Assembly: GCF_035046485.1 (NCBI RefSeq)
Contig: NC_085136.1
Span: 294,601,080-294,665,079 of the forward strand
Length of the DNA: 64,000 bases
From: Aedes albopictus
Lineage: Eukaryota > Arthropoda > Insecta > Diptera > Culicidae
Reading direction: 5' to 3'
Part shown: positions 20,351 to 33,190 of the stretch, piece after piece
How positions within the stretch are numbered: position 1 is the first letter of the stretch
How the letters are laid out: each line of letters starts with the position of its first letter
Notes under the pieces: model-generated
Databases searched by the model: none
Told to the model about the DNA's origin: nothing
The model's input: the letters and a program-made list of their open reading frames with translations, nothing else
Made by a program: the position numbers and the translations under genes

Positions 20351-20979
20351 CTACAAATTAGAAAAAAGACACATGGTCTTGTCTGACTTAACGCCGACCA
20401 ATTGAACTAACCGAAAAACGGGGCAAAAATGAAAAATGAATAGAGTAATACGTCTGTGGATCTTTGTAGAATAAGAGAATACAATTCAAAAACTCATTTT
20501 ATTTAGGCAAATGAAAACTTTACAGTTCTTTTACAAATCACAAAAAAATGTAACTCATCAAGTTTTACAAAAAAAAAACTTTTGACTTATTTTTATCTGC
20601 AAATGGCCCAAAGCTCAAACAAGGGATGGAAAGTAGCCTCTCTACTGGTTCGATGCCCATGTCAAAGTTTCGGAGCAGGAGCAACATCAGAGTCACAACC
20701 ATTTCCTCCTTCTGGTCCAAAGGCGACAGAATACTATGAATTAATCTTTCTTTGCAGTTTGCACCACTATGAAAAAGGAAAAGCGAGAATGGAATGCAAT
20801 CTTGTACCATTTTATGTGCAAGATCGACATAGATATGCTATGAATGCAATGCATAGGTACATGTATGAATTATTTTATGCGGGATCGTCGAACGAAATAT
20901 GGTTCACTTGGTTACTTCACTTTCCAACGTTCTGAGGAGGAACACACTAGGGTGACCCAAAGAATTCCAATGAAGGATG
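20351..20979. other. Unrecognised stretch
   Basis: ORFs of 117 aa (+, 20582-20935) and 81 aa (-, 20565-20810) overlap here. Neither shows a domain I recognise, and there are no splice or start signals that favour one. Confidence 0.4.
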
Positions 20980-21095
20980 TGTTCTATAAGCACTTCTACA
21001 GTTATTAACTGAGAGCTTTCTCTACCAATGACCAATTTTCTTGTATCGTGTGGCAGGCACGAAGTTATTCCATTCTCAAGGAAGTCAAGGAGCGT
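20980..21095 (-). mobile_element. Fragment of tRNA-derived SINE (second family)
   Basis: Matches the 43876-44165 and 52675-52953 copies from TTCTATAAGCACTTC through TATCGTGTGGCAGGCACGAA to AGGAAGTCAAGGA. The tRNA head is missing. Confidence 0.7.
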
Positions 21096-23126
21096 GCAAG
21101 TCTTCGATATTAGAGTATAAAATACTTACAAAACTGTTGATAAATCACATCCTTACCAAGGACATTCAAAACCTCCAGGATCACCCTAATGCCCCACATT
21201 CCCAAGTAATTCAGACCATCCGCTTTCTTCAAGGCAAGGGGATGTGACTTACTCTGGAGTTTAATTTATTATAACCCAACGCAACGCAACGAACGCTGCA
21301 ACGTTTGTTGGTTGGGCTGACTGTGTGGGTGGTTGGTTGACTGTGGCATCATCAGACTTGCAGTTTTATGATGCTTCGCAGCCCCGACCGACAGTCGGTG
21401 GCACTCAACCAACCCTCTAGCTAGCTCTAGGTCTTTGGGTCTGATGCAGTTGCTCCGAGTCGGTCTAAAGGGGCGGGTGATGGCTGCAAACGATTGGCCT
21501 GGGAATGGTGCACTGAGCGCTCCGGTTGGGTTGGTCGGAGAGATTGATTAAGATTTTACTTGGGGAAATTAATGAAACAGCTCCTGTGTGGTTCAGGGTA
21601 CATGGTACGAAGTACGAAGTGGCATCAGAACAAGAAAATGTTTACTTCTGCAGCAACGGCGACTGTGCTTGCTGAATCGATGATGAGAAAGGGGGTGTGA
21701 TGCTACGAAGGGGATTAATTAGATTCTGGAAAGTGAGGAGTATGGTTGCAGTATAACGAAGCTTTATTTGGATAATTGAGGTTTCGAAAGGGTTGTAACT
21801 TTGTGAGATATATAGAGACACATTTGTGATGCTTTAGTATATCATGCATTTATAATGTTTTACTTAATATCTTCCTGATGAATTTACCCGAATGCGTACT
21901 GTTCAGATCTATAAATATCCAACATCATTTCATGACTGATTAACAAAAACTTGACTCAAATCCACCGAACAAAGAAAATTCTCGCAAATTGATAGGCACT
22001 GATTTCCCTCCATCGTTTATTGATGTCAGTCAAAACAGAAATCAATCAATCCCATCCCAACAGGAAAGAAAACTCCTTCCAGTTGAACGAAAACCAGGCA
22101 AGCGTTCCACTTAAAATGCGTGGGAGCCGGCTATAAACTCGTCATAAAAACTGACAATAAGCCGTCGGTCGTCATTGTTCGATTCCAATCGAAACTCTCT
22201 GATCCCATCCCTGCGCCCGCTCCAGACTCCTGGCTTGAGATGGGAGAAAGAGATCCGACAGAACAGATACCGACACTGACTGGGTACAGCTGTAACCTGT
22301 CATCCAGTACCTAGTAGAAGTCGTCTCCGGCGGACGCCCGAGTCCGATACAAAAATGTGATTGGCCAGTGGCATAAATCAGAGGAAGTAATCGATAATTG
22401 TGTTTTCGGGGGGATACAGGCGCCCCCTCCCTACTCCACCACCGTTCCGAGAGAAAGACCATAGATACCAACCACCCTTGGATACCACGTACTTGCATCT
22501 ATTGGAGGAACATCCGAGAGGCCTAAGTATAATAGGATTTCCTAGGAAGCCTGCGAATTGAATTCAGCGAATCCCATCAATCACTATAGAGTGATGGTAC
22601 TGGTGCAGTGCAATCAGTAAACGGTTCTACATGGTGTGGTGCCATCTGCCGTTTGGTGCTGACGCTGACTGATGTGAACAGCGACGAAGACGGTTGACGA
22701 TTGTTGGAACAAATTGTTACCGCGGTCGATAGTAGACTCAGAAGGTGGGAAAAAAAAACTACAAGTAGACTTCGCGAAAATCTTTTTGGACGAACGAACG
22801 AGTGGATGTCATTTGTTTTTTATTGCCTCTTCGGAAGAGCAGGGAAATCGGCGAGAAAAAGGTGGAATGCCTTGAAGGGTGCTTTTTTGTAGAAATTAGA
22901 TTTTGTACGAATGCTTGCACAGCCAAATTGAAATCAGGATCACAGAGAAAAAAAGGTAAATTGAGATTTTTGTCGCTTACATTTTGCTAGAGTTGAATGT
23001 TTACCTTCTTTTACTCGAAGGGAGCAATGTTCAGTCTAACAACAGTAATGAAAAAAAAGTTCATATAGGAAAAAGTTATTCCTGAAAAAATAAGGTAAAA
23101 TTTGCCATATCTGTCATATCAGACGA
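21096..23126. other. Non-repetitive stretch, no gene recognised
   Basis: Complex sequence of normal base composition, with short local repeats of AACGCAACG and GGTTGG near 21280-21340. It contains only ORFs under 110 aa without recognisable domains. It could be intronic or regulatory DNA. Confidence 0.5.
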
Positions 23127-26100
23127 ATCAGGATTCTGTGCAGAATCCTCTCAGGATTCTGTGCAGAATCCTCTCAGGATTCTGAGCAGAATCCTCTCAG
23201 GATTCTGAGCAGAATCCTCTCAGGATTCTGTGCAGAATCCTCTCAGGATTCTGTGCAGAATCCTCTCAGGATTCTGTGCAGAATCCTCTCAGGATTATGT
23301 GGAGAATCCTCTCAGGATTCTGAGCCGAATCCTCTCAAGATTCTGAGCAGAATCGTCTCAGGATTCTGAGCAGAATCCTCTCAGGATCCTGTGGAGAATC
23401 CTCTCAGGATTCTGTGGAGAATCCTCTCAGGATTCTGAGGAGAATCCTCTCAGGATTCTGAGGAGAATCCTCTCAGGATTCTGAGGAGAATCCTCTCAGG
23501 ATTCTGAGGAGAATCCTCTCAGGATTCTGAGGAGAATCCTCTCAGGATTCTGTGGAGAATCCTCTCAGGATTCTGTGGAGAATCCTCTCAGGATTCTGTG
23601 GAGAATCCTCTCAGGATTCTGTGGAGAATCCTCTCAGGATTCTGTGGAGAATCCTCTCAGGATTCTGAGGAGAATCCTCTCAGGATTCTGAGGAGAATCC
23701 TCTCAGGATTCTGAGGAGAATCCTCTCAGGATTCTGAGGAGAATCCTCTCAGGATTCTGAGGAGAATCCTCTCAGGATTCTGAGGAGAATCCTCTCAGGA
23801 TTCTGAGGAGAATCCTCTCAGGATTCTGTGGAGAATCCTCTCAGGATTCTGTGGAGAATCCTCTCCGGATTCTGTGGAGAATCCTCTCCGGATTCTGTGG
23901 AGAATCCTCTCCGGATTCTGTGGAGAATCCTCTCCGGATTCTGTGGAGAATCCTCTCCGGATTCTGTGGAGAATCCTCTCCGGATTCTGTGGAGAATCCT
24001 CTCCGGATTCTGTGGAGAATCCTCTCCGGATTCTGTGGAGAATCCTCTCCGGATTCTGTGGAGAATCGTTTCCGGATTCTGTGGAGAATGCTCTCCGGAT
24101 TCTGTGGAGAATCCTTTCCGGATTCTGTGGAGAATCCTCTCCGGATTCTGTGGAGAATCCTCTCCGAATTCTGTGGAGAATCCTCTCCGGATTCTGTGGA
24201 GAATCCTCTCCGGATTCTGTGGAGAATCCTCTCCGGATTCTGTGGAGAATCTTCTCCGGATTCTGTGGAGAATCCTCTCCGGATTCTGTGGAGAATCCTC
24301 TCCGGATTCTGTGGAGAATCCTCTCCGGATTCTGTGGAGAATCCTCTCCGGATTCTGTGGAGAATCCTCTCCGGATTCTGTGGAGAATCCTCTCCGGATT
24401 CTGTGGAGAATCCTCTCCGAATTCTGTGGAGAATCCTCTCCGGATTCTGTGGAGAATCCTCTCCGGATTCTGTGGAGAACCCTCTCCGGATTCTGTGGAG
24501 AATCCTCTCCGGATTCTGTGGAGAATCCTCTCCGGATTCTGTGGAGAATCCTCTCCGGATTCTATGGAGAATCCTCTCCGGATTCTGTGGAGAATCCTCT
24601 CCGGATTCTGTGCAGAATCCTCTCCGGATTCTGTGGAGAATCCTTTCCGGATTCTGTGGAGAAACCTCTACGGATTCTGTGGAGAAACCTCTGCGGATTC
24701 TGTGGAGAATCCTCTCCGGATTCTGTGGAGAATCCTCTCCGGATTCTGTGGAGAATCCCCTCTGGATTCTGTGGAGAATCCTCTCCGGATTCTGTGGAGA
24801 ATCCTCTCCGGATTCTGTGGAGAATCCTCTCCGGATTCTGTGGAGAATCTTCTCCGGATTCTGTGGAGAATCCTCTCCGGATTCTGTGGAGAATCCCCTC
24901 TGGATTCTGTGGAGAATCCTCTCCGGATTCTATGGAGAATCCTCTCCGGATTCTGTGGAGAATCCTCTCCGGATTCTGTGCAGAATCCTCTCCGGATTCT
25001 ATGGAGAATCCTCTCCGGATTCTGTGGAGAATCCTCTCCGGATTCTGTGCAGAATCCTCTCCGGATTCTGTGGAGAATCCTTTCCGGATTCTGTGGAGAA
25101 ACCTCTACGGATTCTGTGGAGAATCCTCTCCGGATTCTGTGGAGAATCCTCTCCGGATTCTGTGGAGAATCCTCTCCGGATTCTGTGGAGAATCCCCTCT
25201 GGATTCTGTGGAGAATCCTCTCCGGATTCTGTGGAGAATCCTCTCCGGATTCTGTGGAGAATCCTCTCCGGATTCTGTGGAGAATCTTCTCCGGATTCTG
25301 TGGAGAATCCTCTCCGGATTCTGTGGAGAATCCTCTCCGGATTCTGTGGAGAATCCTCTCCGGATTCTGTGGAGAATCCTCTCCGGATTCTGTGGAGAAT
25401 CCTCTCCGGATTCTGTGGAGAATCCTCTCCGAATTCTGTGGAGAATCCTCTCCGGATTCTGTGGAGAATCCTCTCCGGATTCTGTGGAGAACCCTCTCCG
25501 GATTCTGTGGAGAATCCTCTCCGGATTCTGTGGAGAATCCCCTCTGGATTCTGTGGAGAATCCTCTCCGGATTCTGTGGAGAATCCTCTCCGCATTCTGT
25601 GGAGAATCCTCTCCGGATTCTGTGGAGAATCCTCTCCGGATTCTGTGGAGAATCCTCTCCGGATTCTGTGGAGAATCCTCTCCGGATTCTGTGGAGAATC
25701 CTCTCCGGATTCTGTGGAGAATCCTCTCCGGATTCTATGGAGAATCCTCTCCGGATTCTGTGGAGAATCCTCTCCGGATTCTGTGCAGAATCCTCTCCGG
25801 ATTCTGTGGAGAATCCTTTCCGGATTCTGTGGAGAAACCTCTACGGATTCTGTGGAGAAACCTCTGCGGATTCTGTGGAGAATCCTCTCCGGATTCTGTG
25901 GAGAATCCTCTCCGGATTCTGTGGAGAATCCTCTCCGGATTCTGTGGAGAATCCTCTCCGGATTCTGTGGAGAATCCTCTCCGGATTCTGTGGAGAATCC
26001 TCTCCGGATTCTGTGGAGAATCCTCTCCGGATTCTGTGGAGAATCCTCTCCGGATTCTGTGGAAAATCCTCTCCGGATTCTGTGGAGAATCCTCTCCGGA

Positions 26101-28165
26101 TTCTGTGGAGAATCCTCTCCGGATTCTGTGGGGAATCCTCTCCGGATTCTGTGGAGAATCCTCTCCGGATTCTGTGGAGAATCCTCTCCGGATTCTGTGG
26201 AGAATCCTCTTCGGATTCTGTGGAGAATCCTCTCCGGATTCTGTGGAGAATCCTCTCCGGATTCTGTGGAGAATCCTCTCCGGATTCTGTGGAGAATCCT
26301 CTCCGGATTCTGTGGAGAATCCTCTCCGGATTCTGTGGAGAATCCTCTCCGGATTCTGTGGAGAATCCTCTCCGGATTCTGTGGAGAATCCTCTCCGGAT
26401 TCTGTGGAGAATCCTCTCCGGATTCTGTGGAGAATCCTCTCCGGATTCTGTGGAGAATCCTCTCCGGATTCTATGGAGAATCCTCTCCGGATTCTGTGGA
26501 AAATCCTCTCCGGATTCTGTGGAGAATCCTCTCCGGATTCTGTGGAGAATCCTCTCCGGATTCTGTGGAGAATCCTCTCCGGATTCTGTGGAGAATCCTC
26601 TCCGAATTCTGTGGAGAATCCTCTCCGGATTCTGTGGAGAATCCTCTCCGGATTCTGTGGAGAATCCTCTCCGGATTCTGTGGAGAATCCTCTCCGGATT
26701 CTGTGGAGAATCCTCTCCGGATTCTGTGGAGAATCCTCTCCGGATTCTGTGGAGAATCCTCTCCGGATTCTGTGGAGAATCCTCTCAGGATTCTGTGGAG
26801 AATCCTCTCCGGATTCTGTGGAGAATCCTTTCCGGATTTAGTGGAGAATCCTCTCCGGATTCTGTGGAGAATCCTCTCCGGATTCTGTGGAAAATCCTCT
26901 CCGGATTCTGTGGAGAATCCTCTCCGGATTCTGTGGAGAATCCTCTCCGGATTCTGTGGAGAATCCTCTCCGGATTCTGTGGAGAATCCTCTCCGGATTC
27001 TGTGGAGAATCCTCTCCGGATTCTGTGGAGAATCCTCTTCGGATTCTGTGGAGAATCCTCTCCGGATTCTGTTGGAGAACCCTCTCCGGATTCAGTGGAG
27101 AATCCTCTCCGGATTCTGTGGAGAATCCTCTCCGAATTCTGTGGAGAATCCTCTCCGAATTCTATGGAGAATCCTCTCAGGATTCTGTGGAGAATCCTCT
27201 TCGGATTCCGTGGAGAATCCTCTCCGGATTCTGTTGGAGAACCCTCTCCGGATTCTGTGGAGAATCCTCTCCGGATTCTGTGGAGAATCCTCTCCGAATT
27301 CTGTGGAGAAACCTCTCAGGATTCTGTGGAGAATCCTCTCAGGATTCTGTGGAGAATCCTCTCAGGATTCTGTGGAGAATCCTCTCAGGATTCTGCGGAG
27401 AATCCTCTCAGGATTCTGCGGAGAATTCTCTCAGGATTCTGCGGAGAATCCTCTCAGGATTCTGCGGAGAATCCTCTCAGGATTCTGCGGAGAATCCTCT
27501 CAGGATTCTGTGGAGAATCCTCTCAGGATTCTGTGGAGAATCCTCTCAAGATTCTGTGGAGAATCCTCTCAGGATTCTGTGGAGAATCCTCTCCGGATTC
27601 TGTGGAGAATCCTCTCCGGATTCTGTGGAGAATCCTCTCCGGATTCTGTGGAGAATCCTCTCCGGATTCTGTGGAGAATCCTCTCCGGATTCTGTGGAGA
27701 ATCCTCTCCGGATTCTGTGGAGAATCCTCTCCGGATTCTGTGGAGAATCCTCTCAGGATTATGTGGAGAATCCTCTCAGGATTCTGTGGAGAATCCTCTC
27801 AGGATTCTGTGGAGAATTCTATCAGGATTCTGTGCAGAATCTTATCAGGATTCTGTGCAGAATCCTATCAGGATTCTGTGCAGAATCCTATCAGGATTCT
27901 GTGGAGAATCTTATCAGGATTCTGTGGAGGATCCTCTCAGGATTCTGTGGAGAATCCTCTCAGGATTCTGTGGAGAACCCTCTCAGGATTCTGTGGAGAA
28001 TCCTCTCAGGATTCTGTCGAGAATCCTCTCAGGATTCTGTCGAGAATTCTTCCAGGATCCTGGGAAGAATCCTCTAAGGATTCTATGTGGAATACTCATA
28101 GGGTTCTGTGGAGAATCATTTCAGGATTATGTTGAGAATCCTCTCAGAATTTTGTGGAGAATCCG
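23127..28165. repeat. 23-bp minisatellite, family A, 5-kb array
   Basis: About 219 units of the family seen at 1-2744. Spacer variants are zoned: GTGC/GAGC (23127-23400), GTGG then GAGG (to about 23820), GTGG with TCTCCGG (to about 27300), GCGG (about 27390-27490), GTGG with TCTCAGG, and GTGC near 27830-27890. In the TCTCCGG form the unit has no stop in any of six frames, which explains overlapping ORFs of 1,435, 996 and 1,441 codons starting 23 bp apart and a 198-codon ORF on the minus strand. None is regarded as a gene. Confidence 0.97.
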
Positions 28166-28184
28166 GAGTAAGTTAAAAAATAGC

Positions 28185-28255
28185 ATCATACGAAAATAGT
28201 ATTTTATACGATGTAATGCGTTAATCCTTATGCGATTCCTAGATGTCTGAGACCC
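28185..28255. mobile_element. Fragment of the TTATGCGA element
   Basis: AATAGTATTTTATACGATGT, CTTATGCGATTCCT and GATGTCTGAG match the right end of the element at 36827-37892, with substitutions. Confidence 0.6.
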
Positions 28256-30249
28256 TCATTGAAGTGCGTGTATCATCAGGAAATAAGTATCAAGATTCAA
28301 GATGTCCAGGCATTGACTCTATATGCTCTTTCCGATCTAAAACTGCACTCCCCAAGCTAACACCACATCGACCACATCAGGTTCGAGTTGAACACACGAT
28401 AACACTGCATAGTTAGTAGCGGAAAGAAGAAAAATGAGCTCCCATTTAGCTAGCATGACTTTCGGAAATATTTCACATCTACTCCGACAACGACTCACAA
28501 CCACGTTGCTGTTGCTGGCTGATGAGAATGGAGACTTGTGATCCGGGACAATGAGGCTACTACCCATACGGATGGATGCCACCCAGAAGGAGGAGGTCGA
28601 ATTCCGGGATATGACCTCGGTGGCAAACTTGACTCATTCATTGATGGGACCAAGTGAATGGAAGTTTTTCTCGCATACCTCACTGAATCGAACCGAATGG
28701 GAACCAGGATAGATATCGGAGTGGGGGAAACAAACAAATGGTCAGCAAATTTGAGCGTTCATGTGGAGACTTGGTTCCGTACAGGGAATCGGTGACTATT
28801 GATGCCATTGCCATGAGGAGAAGAGACGAACTGATTGCTTTGTAATATTGTTTGCTCGAATGAATGACAAAGTATTGATAGCAAATCGCGCAAATTGAGC
28901 GGTAAACGGATGGGAGTCAATACTCTGATGGTGGACCGATAACTTTCGCCGAATTCCTCTCATGATAATAAATTCGGTAAATTGGGATCGTAGTTGGATA
29001 AAATATCTTCTTATTGTGTTTGTTCATGGCTTGGAAAGCGATATCTTGTAGTATTTACTCGAGATGATTGAAAGGTAGAAGCAGTACTACAATGAACACA
29101 TACAATTCAGCACATATGTGCTGTAAGTAGTCAATAAGGGCTATTATTTTCCATTAACTTATTTGCTTTTTTTCATGAAATTGATATATGCAGCAAAACA
29201 TTTGGAGTAAAACGATGCAACGTAACTCCACAAAAGTTATTGATGCGCTACTTTCTAGTTGATAACGTCTAACAAAAGATTCTATTTATAAAGAGCGTAC
29301 TTCATCATTCCTCGAGAACCGGGTCATCATAGGTCCTCCGAACTACCTGACAAAATCACATAATTACTTAGCGATTGAGCGCAACTGCCATGAGCTTTAA
29401 ACATCGACATAAAGTTCGCAACTTTTCCAATTTATATGCATAGTTCCGAACGTTAAAACACGAACGAAACTCGACATCCATAAACAATCAACTTTGCATC
29501 GCTGTAAACTTTTTCCGACTTCGTCCTCTATTCGTCGTGTCGGCGTCCGTCGCTTCTAGGTACTGGAGAATCGACCGACCAGTACCTTTGGAAAGAGGTT
29601 CACAAGAGCTGGGGAGACAACAATCAACAACGCATGGTAAGCAAAAGGTAGGATTGGGAAGTTGTTTACCGGGAAGCACCTACAACATTCGTGGCACGTT
29701 TGTTCTCCACCTCAATAAATCGGGATGAAGTTTGTTCTTTATGCTCCTCGCACTGAGGTAGCTTTAGCTTTTTTTTACTTCTAAATCTGAGTCAGAGGCG
29801 ACCTGAAGTCACAAGCTGGCATCCTTCGCTATCAATATTTTACAACTACAACGGTTTATCTATGATATTTTCGCTGAGAAGATTCTTTAGTTCTATATTT
29901 TTAATTATAATGGGGCTCGCCATCTCATCAATCTCTCAGATTTCCGAAAGTAGTTATCCCATACATGTACAACGTGCACGGACATTATAGAGAGGAAAAC
30001 ACTTTTAATCAACGAATATCATTGAAGTGTTCTAGAAAACGAAAAAATACTTCTATGATATGTAATAATGTTTCACTGTTTCAACTATATAATGTGGAGA
30101 CCTTGATCAATTATTCATGCTTGCGGAACATTTGAAATTTCTAAATAAATGTTCAAATGAAATATATTAAGTTTATTTCTCTGATTTATCAGAGTTCATT
30201 TAAATAACACTACACTGTCCATGGCATCAACTCTAACTTTATGTAAGTT
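28256..30249. other. Non-repetitive stretch, no gene recognised
   Basis: Complex DNA, AT-rich from about 29000. Small ORFs (under 90 aa) on both strands show no known domain. Confidence 0.5.
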
Positions 30250-30320
30250 TTGACAACTTATTAGTCTTGTAGAGGTGTTGAGAACCGGCATTAAACATAA
30301 TACCGTTTATTTTAGTTTTC
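30250..30320. mobile_element. Partial MITE copy (AAGTAACATTT family)
   Basis: ATTAGTCTTGTAGAGGTGTT then GAGAACC matches the interior of the copy at 30454-30569. The termini are lost. Confidence 0.45.
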
Positions 30321-30453
30321 AGTTCATCTTTTCTAAGATGTTTAACTAAAAAAATTTATGTGTGATTGAATTTCAAATCCTCTTTCTTAGCTTATGTCAG
30401 CAGTGTTGCCAGCTTCTATAGTCTGTCCTGTAATCGACAGCGCATGTCTCACC

Positions 30454-30569
30454 CAAGTAACATTTCGATGACCAATTAGTCTTGTAAAGGTTCTGAGAAC
30501 CTTTTATCGTGGTTTTATCATGGCTGTAAGAACCTCTTCCAGGCTTTACGCCAAAAAAATGTTACTTGA
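30454..30569. mobile_element. 116-bp MITE with TIR CAAGTAACATTT
   Basis: The left end CAAGTAACATTT at 30454-30465 is mirrored by AAATGTTACTTG at 30558-30569, with one mismatch or gap allowed inside. Related copies lie at about 31067-31177 and 31828-31954, so the family is locally clustered. Confidence 0.65.
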
Positions 30570-31066
30570 GGCGCCAGCCATTGCAGCGAAGCCTTATGGA
30601 TGTCTTTAGATCCTTCACCGCTATCGAGCTTGTTCCAAAAGTTCCTTTAAACTAGTCTTTGACTCACAGGCAAAGCCACCCGTATGCGTATGGTTCAAGT
30701 CTAGTGATCTTCCGGACGCTCTCCAAGGTGATCATCCTAGCTGCAGTGTTTCTACCGTGTCTGATGAGTATTTCACTCCCAGCTTGACCGTCATAAAAAC
30801 GTGCTACCAATCGTTGTTTCATCCGAAATGCGGTACTTGATTGGGACAAACGCCATTTGCTGTGAGGATAGTCACTCCTGATAGTGTCGGTTCTTTTCAG
30901 TACAACAATATAAAAATGTAGAGGATGACGCCACAATAGATCAAATTAATGATCGCAGTGGCATTATGTCCCCAACAAGGAAAAAAAAATCGTTGCTTCT
31001 ATACCTACTGCAAGAGTATGCACACAAAAACGGATCCATTTCGGTTGCAGTTCGGTTTAGTCAATT

Positions 31067-31177
31067 ATACTAGAACAAGTTCTTAGAACCATCATTAAAC
31101 CAAAATGAAAGGTATTAGGTTTTATGACGGTTCCCAAAACCTCTGCAAGACTAATTGGTCATCAAAATGTTACATGG
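31067..31177. mobile_element. MITE copy (AAGTAACATTT family)
   Basis: The right half reads AGACTAATTGGTCATC then AAAATGTTACATGG, the complement of the left end of the 30454 copy. The left terminus is diverged. Confidence 0.5.
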
Positions 31178-31262
31178 GATCGGTAGTGACTACGACATAT
31201 TGCTGTTCCCTGAAAAGTGACTTCATCCGGATATCGACAACGCAGAGTTTTCTCCTGATTAA

Positions 31263-31695
31263 GCCATCTTCCGATGTGAACGCAACGAATCAACTAGCCA
31301 GCTTAGTCGGGATGAAGAAGTGTTGATCGCGGTACACAATCGTCTCCGATTTGAATCTGTTACGCGGTCCGGTAACGATGATATACTGGAACCAGTTGGC
31401 ATCCAGTTGGCGAACAGACGGTTTCATCTCTTAGCGATTTACCTTCCTCCAAATTCTAGCTTGAAGGTCTTCAGGACGCATTTACCGACAGTTCAAAAAA
31501 TTTCCACCATGAACTCGGATAGTTTGTTCTCGGTGGGAGATAACAATCTGCCCAATCTCAATTGGTGGTTTGACGAAGGCATCAACGGCTGTATATCCTA
31601 CAAAGCCTCTACTTCTATCTAGCTGAAATTCCACTTGTTGGAACCATGTTCGCGACGGGGCTTCAACAAATTTCATCAACACACCAAGCGTTTGC
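31263..31695 (+). pseudogene. LINE endonuclease fragment (Jockey/I-like), broken
   Basis: A reading frame open from 31263 to a stop at about 31624 carries features of an APE-type endonuclease of non-LTR retrotransposons: EEVLIAVHNRL, then VGIQLANRRFHLLAIYLPPN, then a degenerate GDNNLPNLNWW where intact elements usually have GDFN. Beyond the stop, and apparently after a shift, the text TGLQQISS is a further typical endonuclease segment. No RT is found next to it. An old, truncated copy. It is flanked on both sides by MITEs of the AAGTAACATTT family. Confidence 0.75.
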
Positions 31696-31827
31696 CACCT
31701 TCCTAAAGCATATATGCTTTAATATATACATTTGATTGTAGGGTATATTGTGGCTTTGTAAAACGAGTACTCAAATTTGGAAATCGATTTTAGAAAATGC
31801 AGTTTTCAAAATTTCGACATTGCTCTC

Positions 31828-31954
31828 CTAAGTAACTTTTACAGTCAAATAGACCAGAAGATGTTCTTACAACCATCATTAAACCAAAATAAAAGGTATT
31901 ATGGCAGTGTTCAAAGCTTCTACAAAAATATTTGGTCATCAAAATTTTACTTGG
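31828..31954. mobile_element. MITE copy (AAGTAACATTT family)
   Basis: The left end CTAAGTAACTTTTACAG and the right end TTGGTCATCAAAATTTTACT are diverged versions of the family ends. Confidence 0.5.
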
Positions 31955-32519
31955 ATTTCTCATCGATTGACTGGACTTTTCTGTATGGAATTTCACGAAC
32001 TGCTGTTTTACTTGTACTGCTGTTCTACTTGTACGGTATTGTTTAAATTGTATTACATAACAACCTCCACGAAGCTTCTGATCGGTTCGCAAAATATTTC
32101 GAAAACTTACTCTGCAGAGCAGCACCTGTTCCATGTGCTGAGGAGTACCGTCCTACGATATCCGTATTCCAACGTTTCAGATAACGTTCGCGAATTTATT
32201 TCAAGGCCATCCATTAGAACTGGGTGCTCTCTTCTCGTCCAGATGATTCTACCGGACGAGAAGGGCGGACCTAGTTCTGATGGATTGCCTTTCCGTCACA
32301 CTAAAAAAAACAGCATAATTATTGTGCCCACTCATACATTCGAGTATCTGTGGGGTGCTGCTCCAGTTAGGTGTTTGAAACACTAATCCATAAGATGCTG
32401 CAACCGTGCTAAAAGGGTCCTAATTCGATTTCCTGTCGGAACAGGATCGTTCCCCTAAATATTTGCCCAGAATAAACACATGGCTTGTCACACTGTTGAA
32501 GAATACCCCCTCACCTCAC
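31955..32519. other. Unrecognised stretch
   Basis: A 161-aa ORF (31901-32386, +) starts inside the MITE and shows no domain I recognise. It may hold further LINE debris. No supported gene. Confidence 0.35.
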
Positions 32520-33190
32520 ATTGAAGAATCCTGGGAATAATATCTGGAGAAGTCTAGTATCAGGAAAAATCCCAGGAGGAATATTGGAATGATTCACGGA
32601 GGAGAATCCTTGAATGAATAACGGAAGAAATCCGTGGCGAAATCCCTGAAAGAATCTAGGTGAAATCACAGCAGAAATCCTTGAAAGAATCCCTACAGCA
32701 ACCCATTACAACATCATGGAGTAATTCATCAAAGAATTTTACGAGAAGTCCCTGAGATGTACCTTGGAGGGATAACTTAAAGATTCCTGAAGGAATTTCA
32801 AAAGAAATAAGAGACAAAATCTCGAGAGGAATCTATGCAGGAATTCCAAGAAAATCCCGGTTAGTTATTGAAAGAATCCCTATTTCCCTGAAAGAATATT
32901 GGAAGGAATCCTGGGAGATATTCCTAAAGGATTTTCGATGATTATCGATAAAGGAATAGTGTGATGAAATCTTTGAATGCCAGATGAACCTTAAGAGAAA
33001 TCAATGAAGCAATCGCGGGAGAAATACCTAAAGGAATCCTGGAAGAAATTCTTGAAGAAAAAACTGAAAGTATTTTGTGAGTAGTAAACGAAACCCACTC
33101 AATGTAGGAATGCTAGGAGCATTTTTCGAAGGAATTCTGGAAGGAAGATCATTAAGGAAACCCGGAAGAAATCCTTAAAGGGTTATATAT
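32520..33190. repeat. Degenerate about 24-bp-period repeat field
   Basis: GAAATCCNNGAAAGAATCC-like words recur with a 20-25-bp rhythm. Confidence 0.5.

Noticed and set aside
23828..28199. ORFs of 1,435, 996 and 1,441 codons as giant repeat proteins
   Set aside because: They overlap in all three frames, start 23 bp apart and encode the same cyclic peptide, so they follow from a stop-free 23-bp unit. No promoter, splice signal or codon-position bias supports a gene.
30664..30936. 90-aa minus-strand ORF
   Set aside because: The composition looks protein-like but I could not match it to a family. It may be LINE debris, but I cannot support a call.
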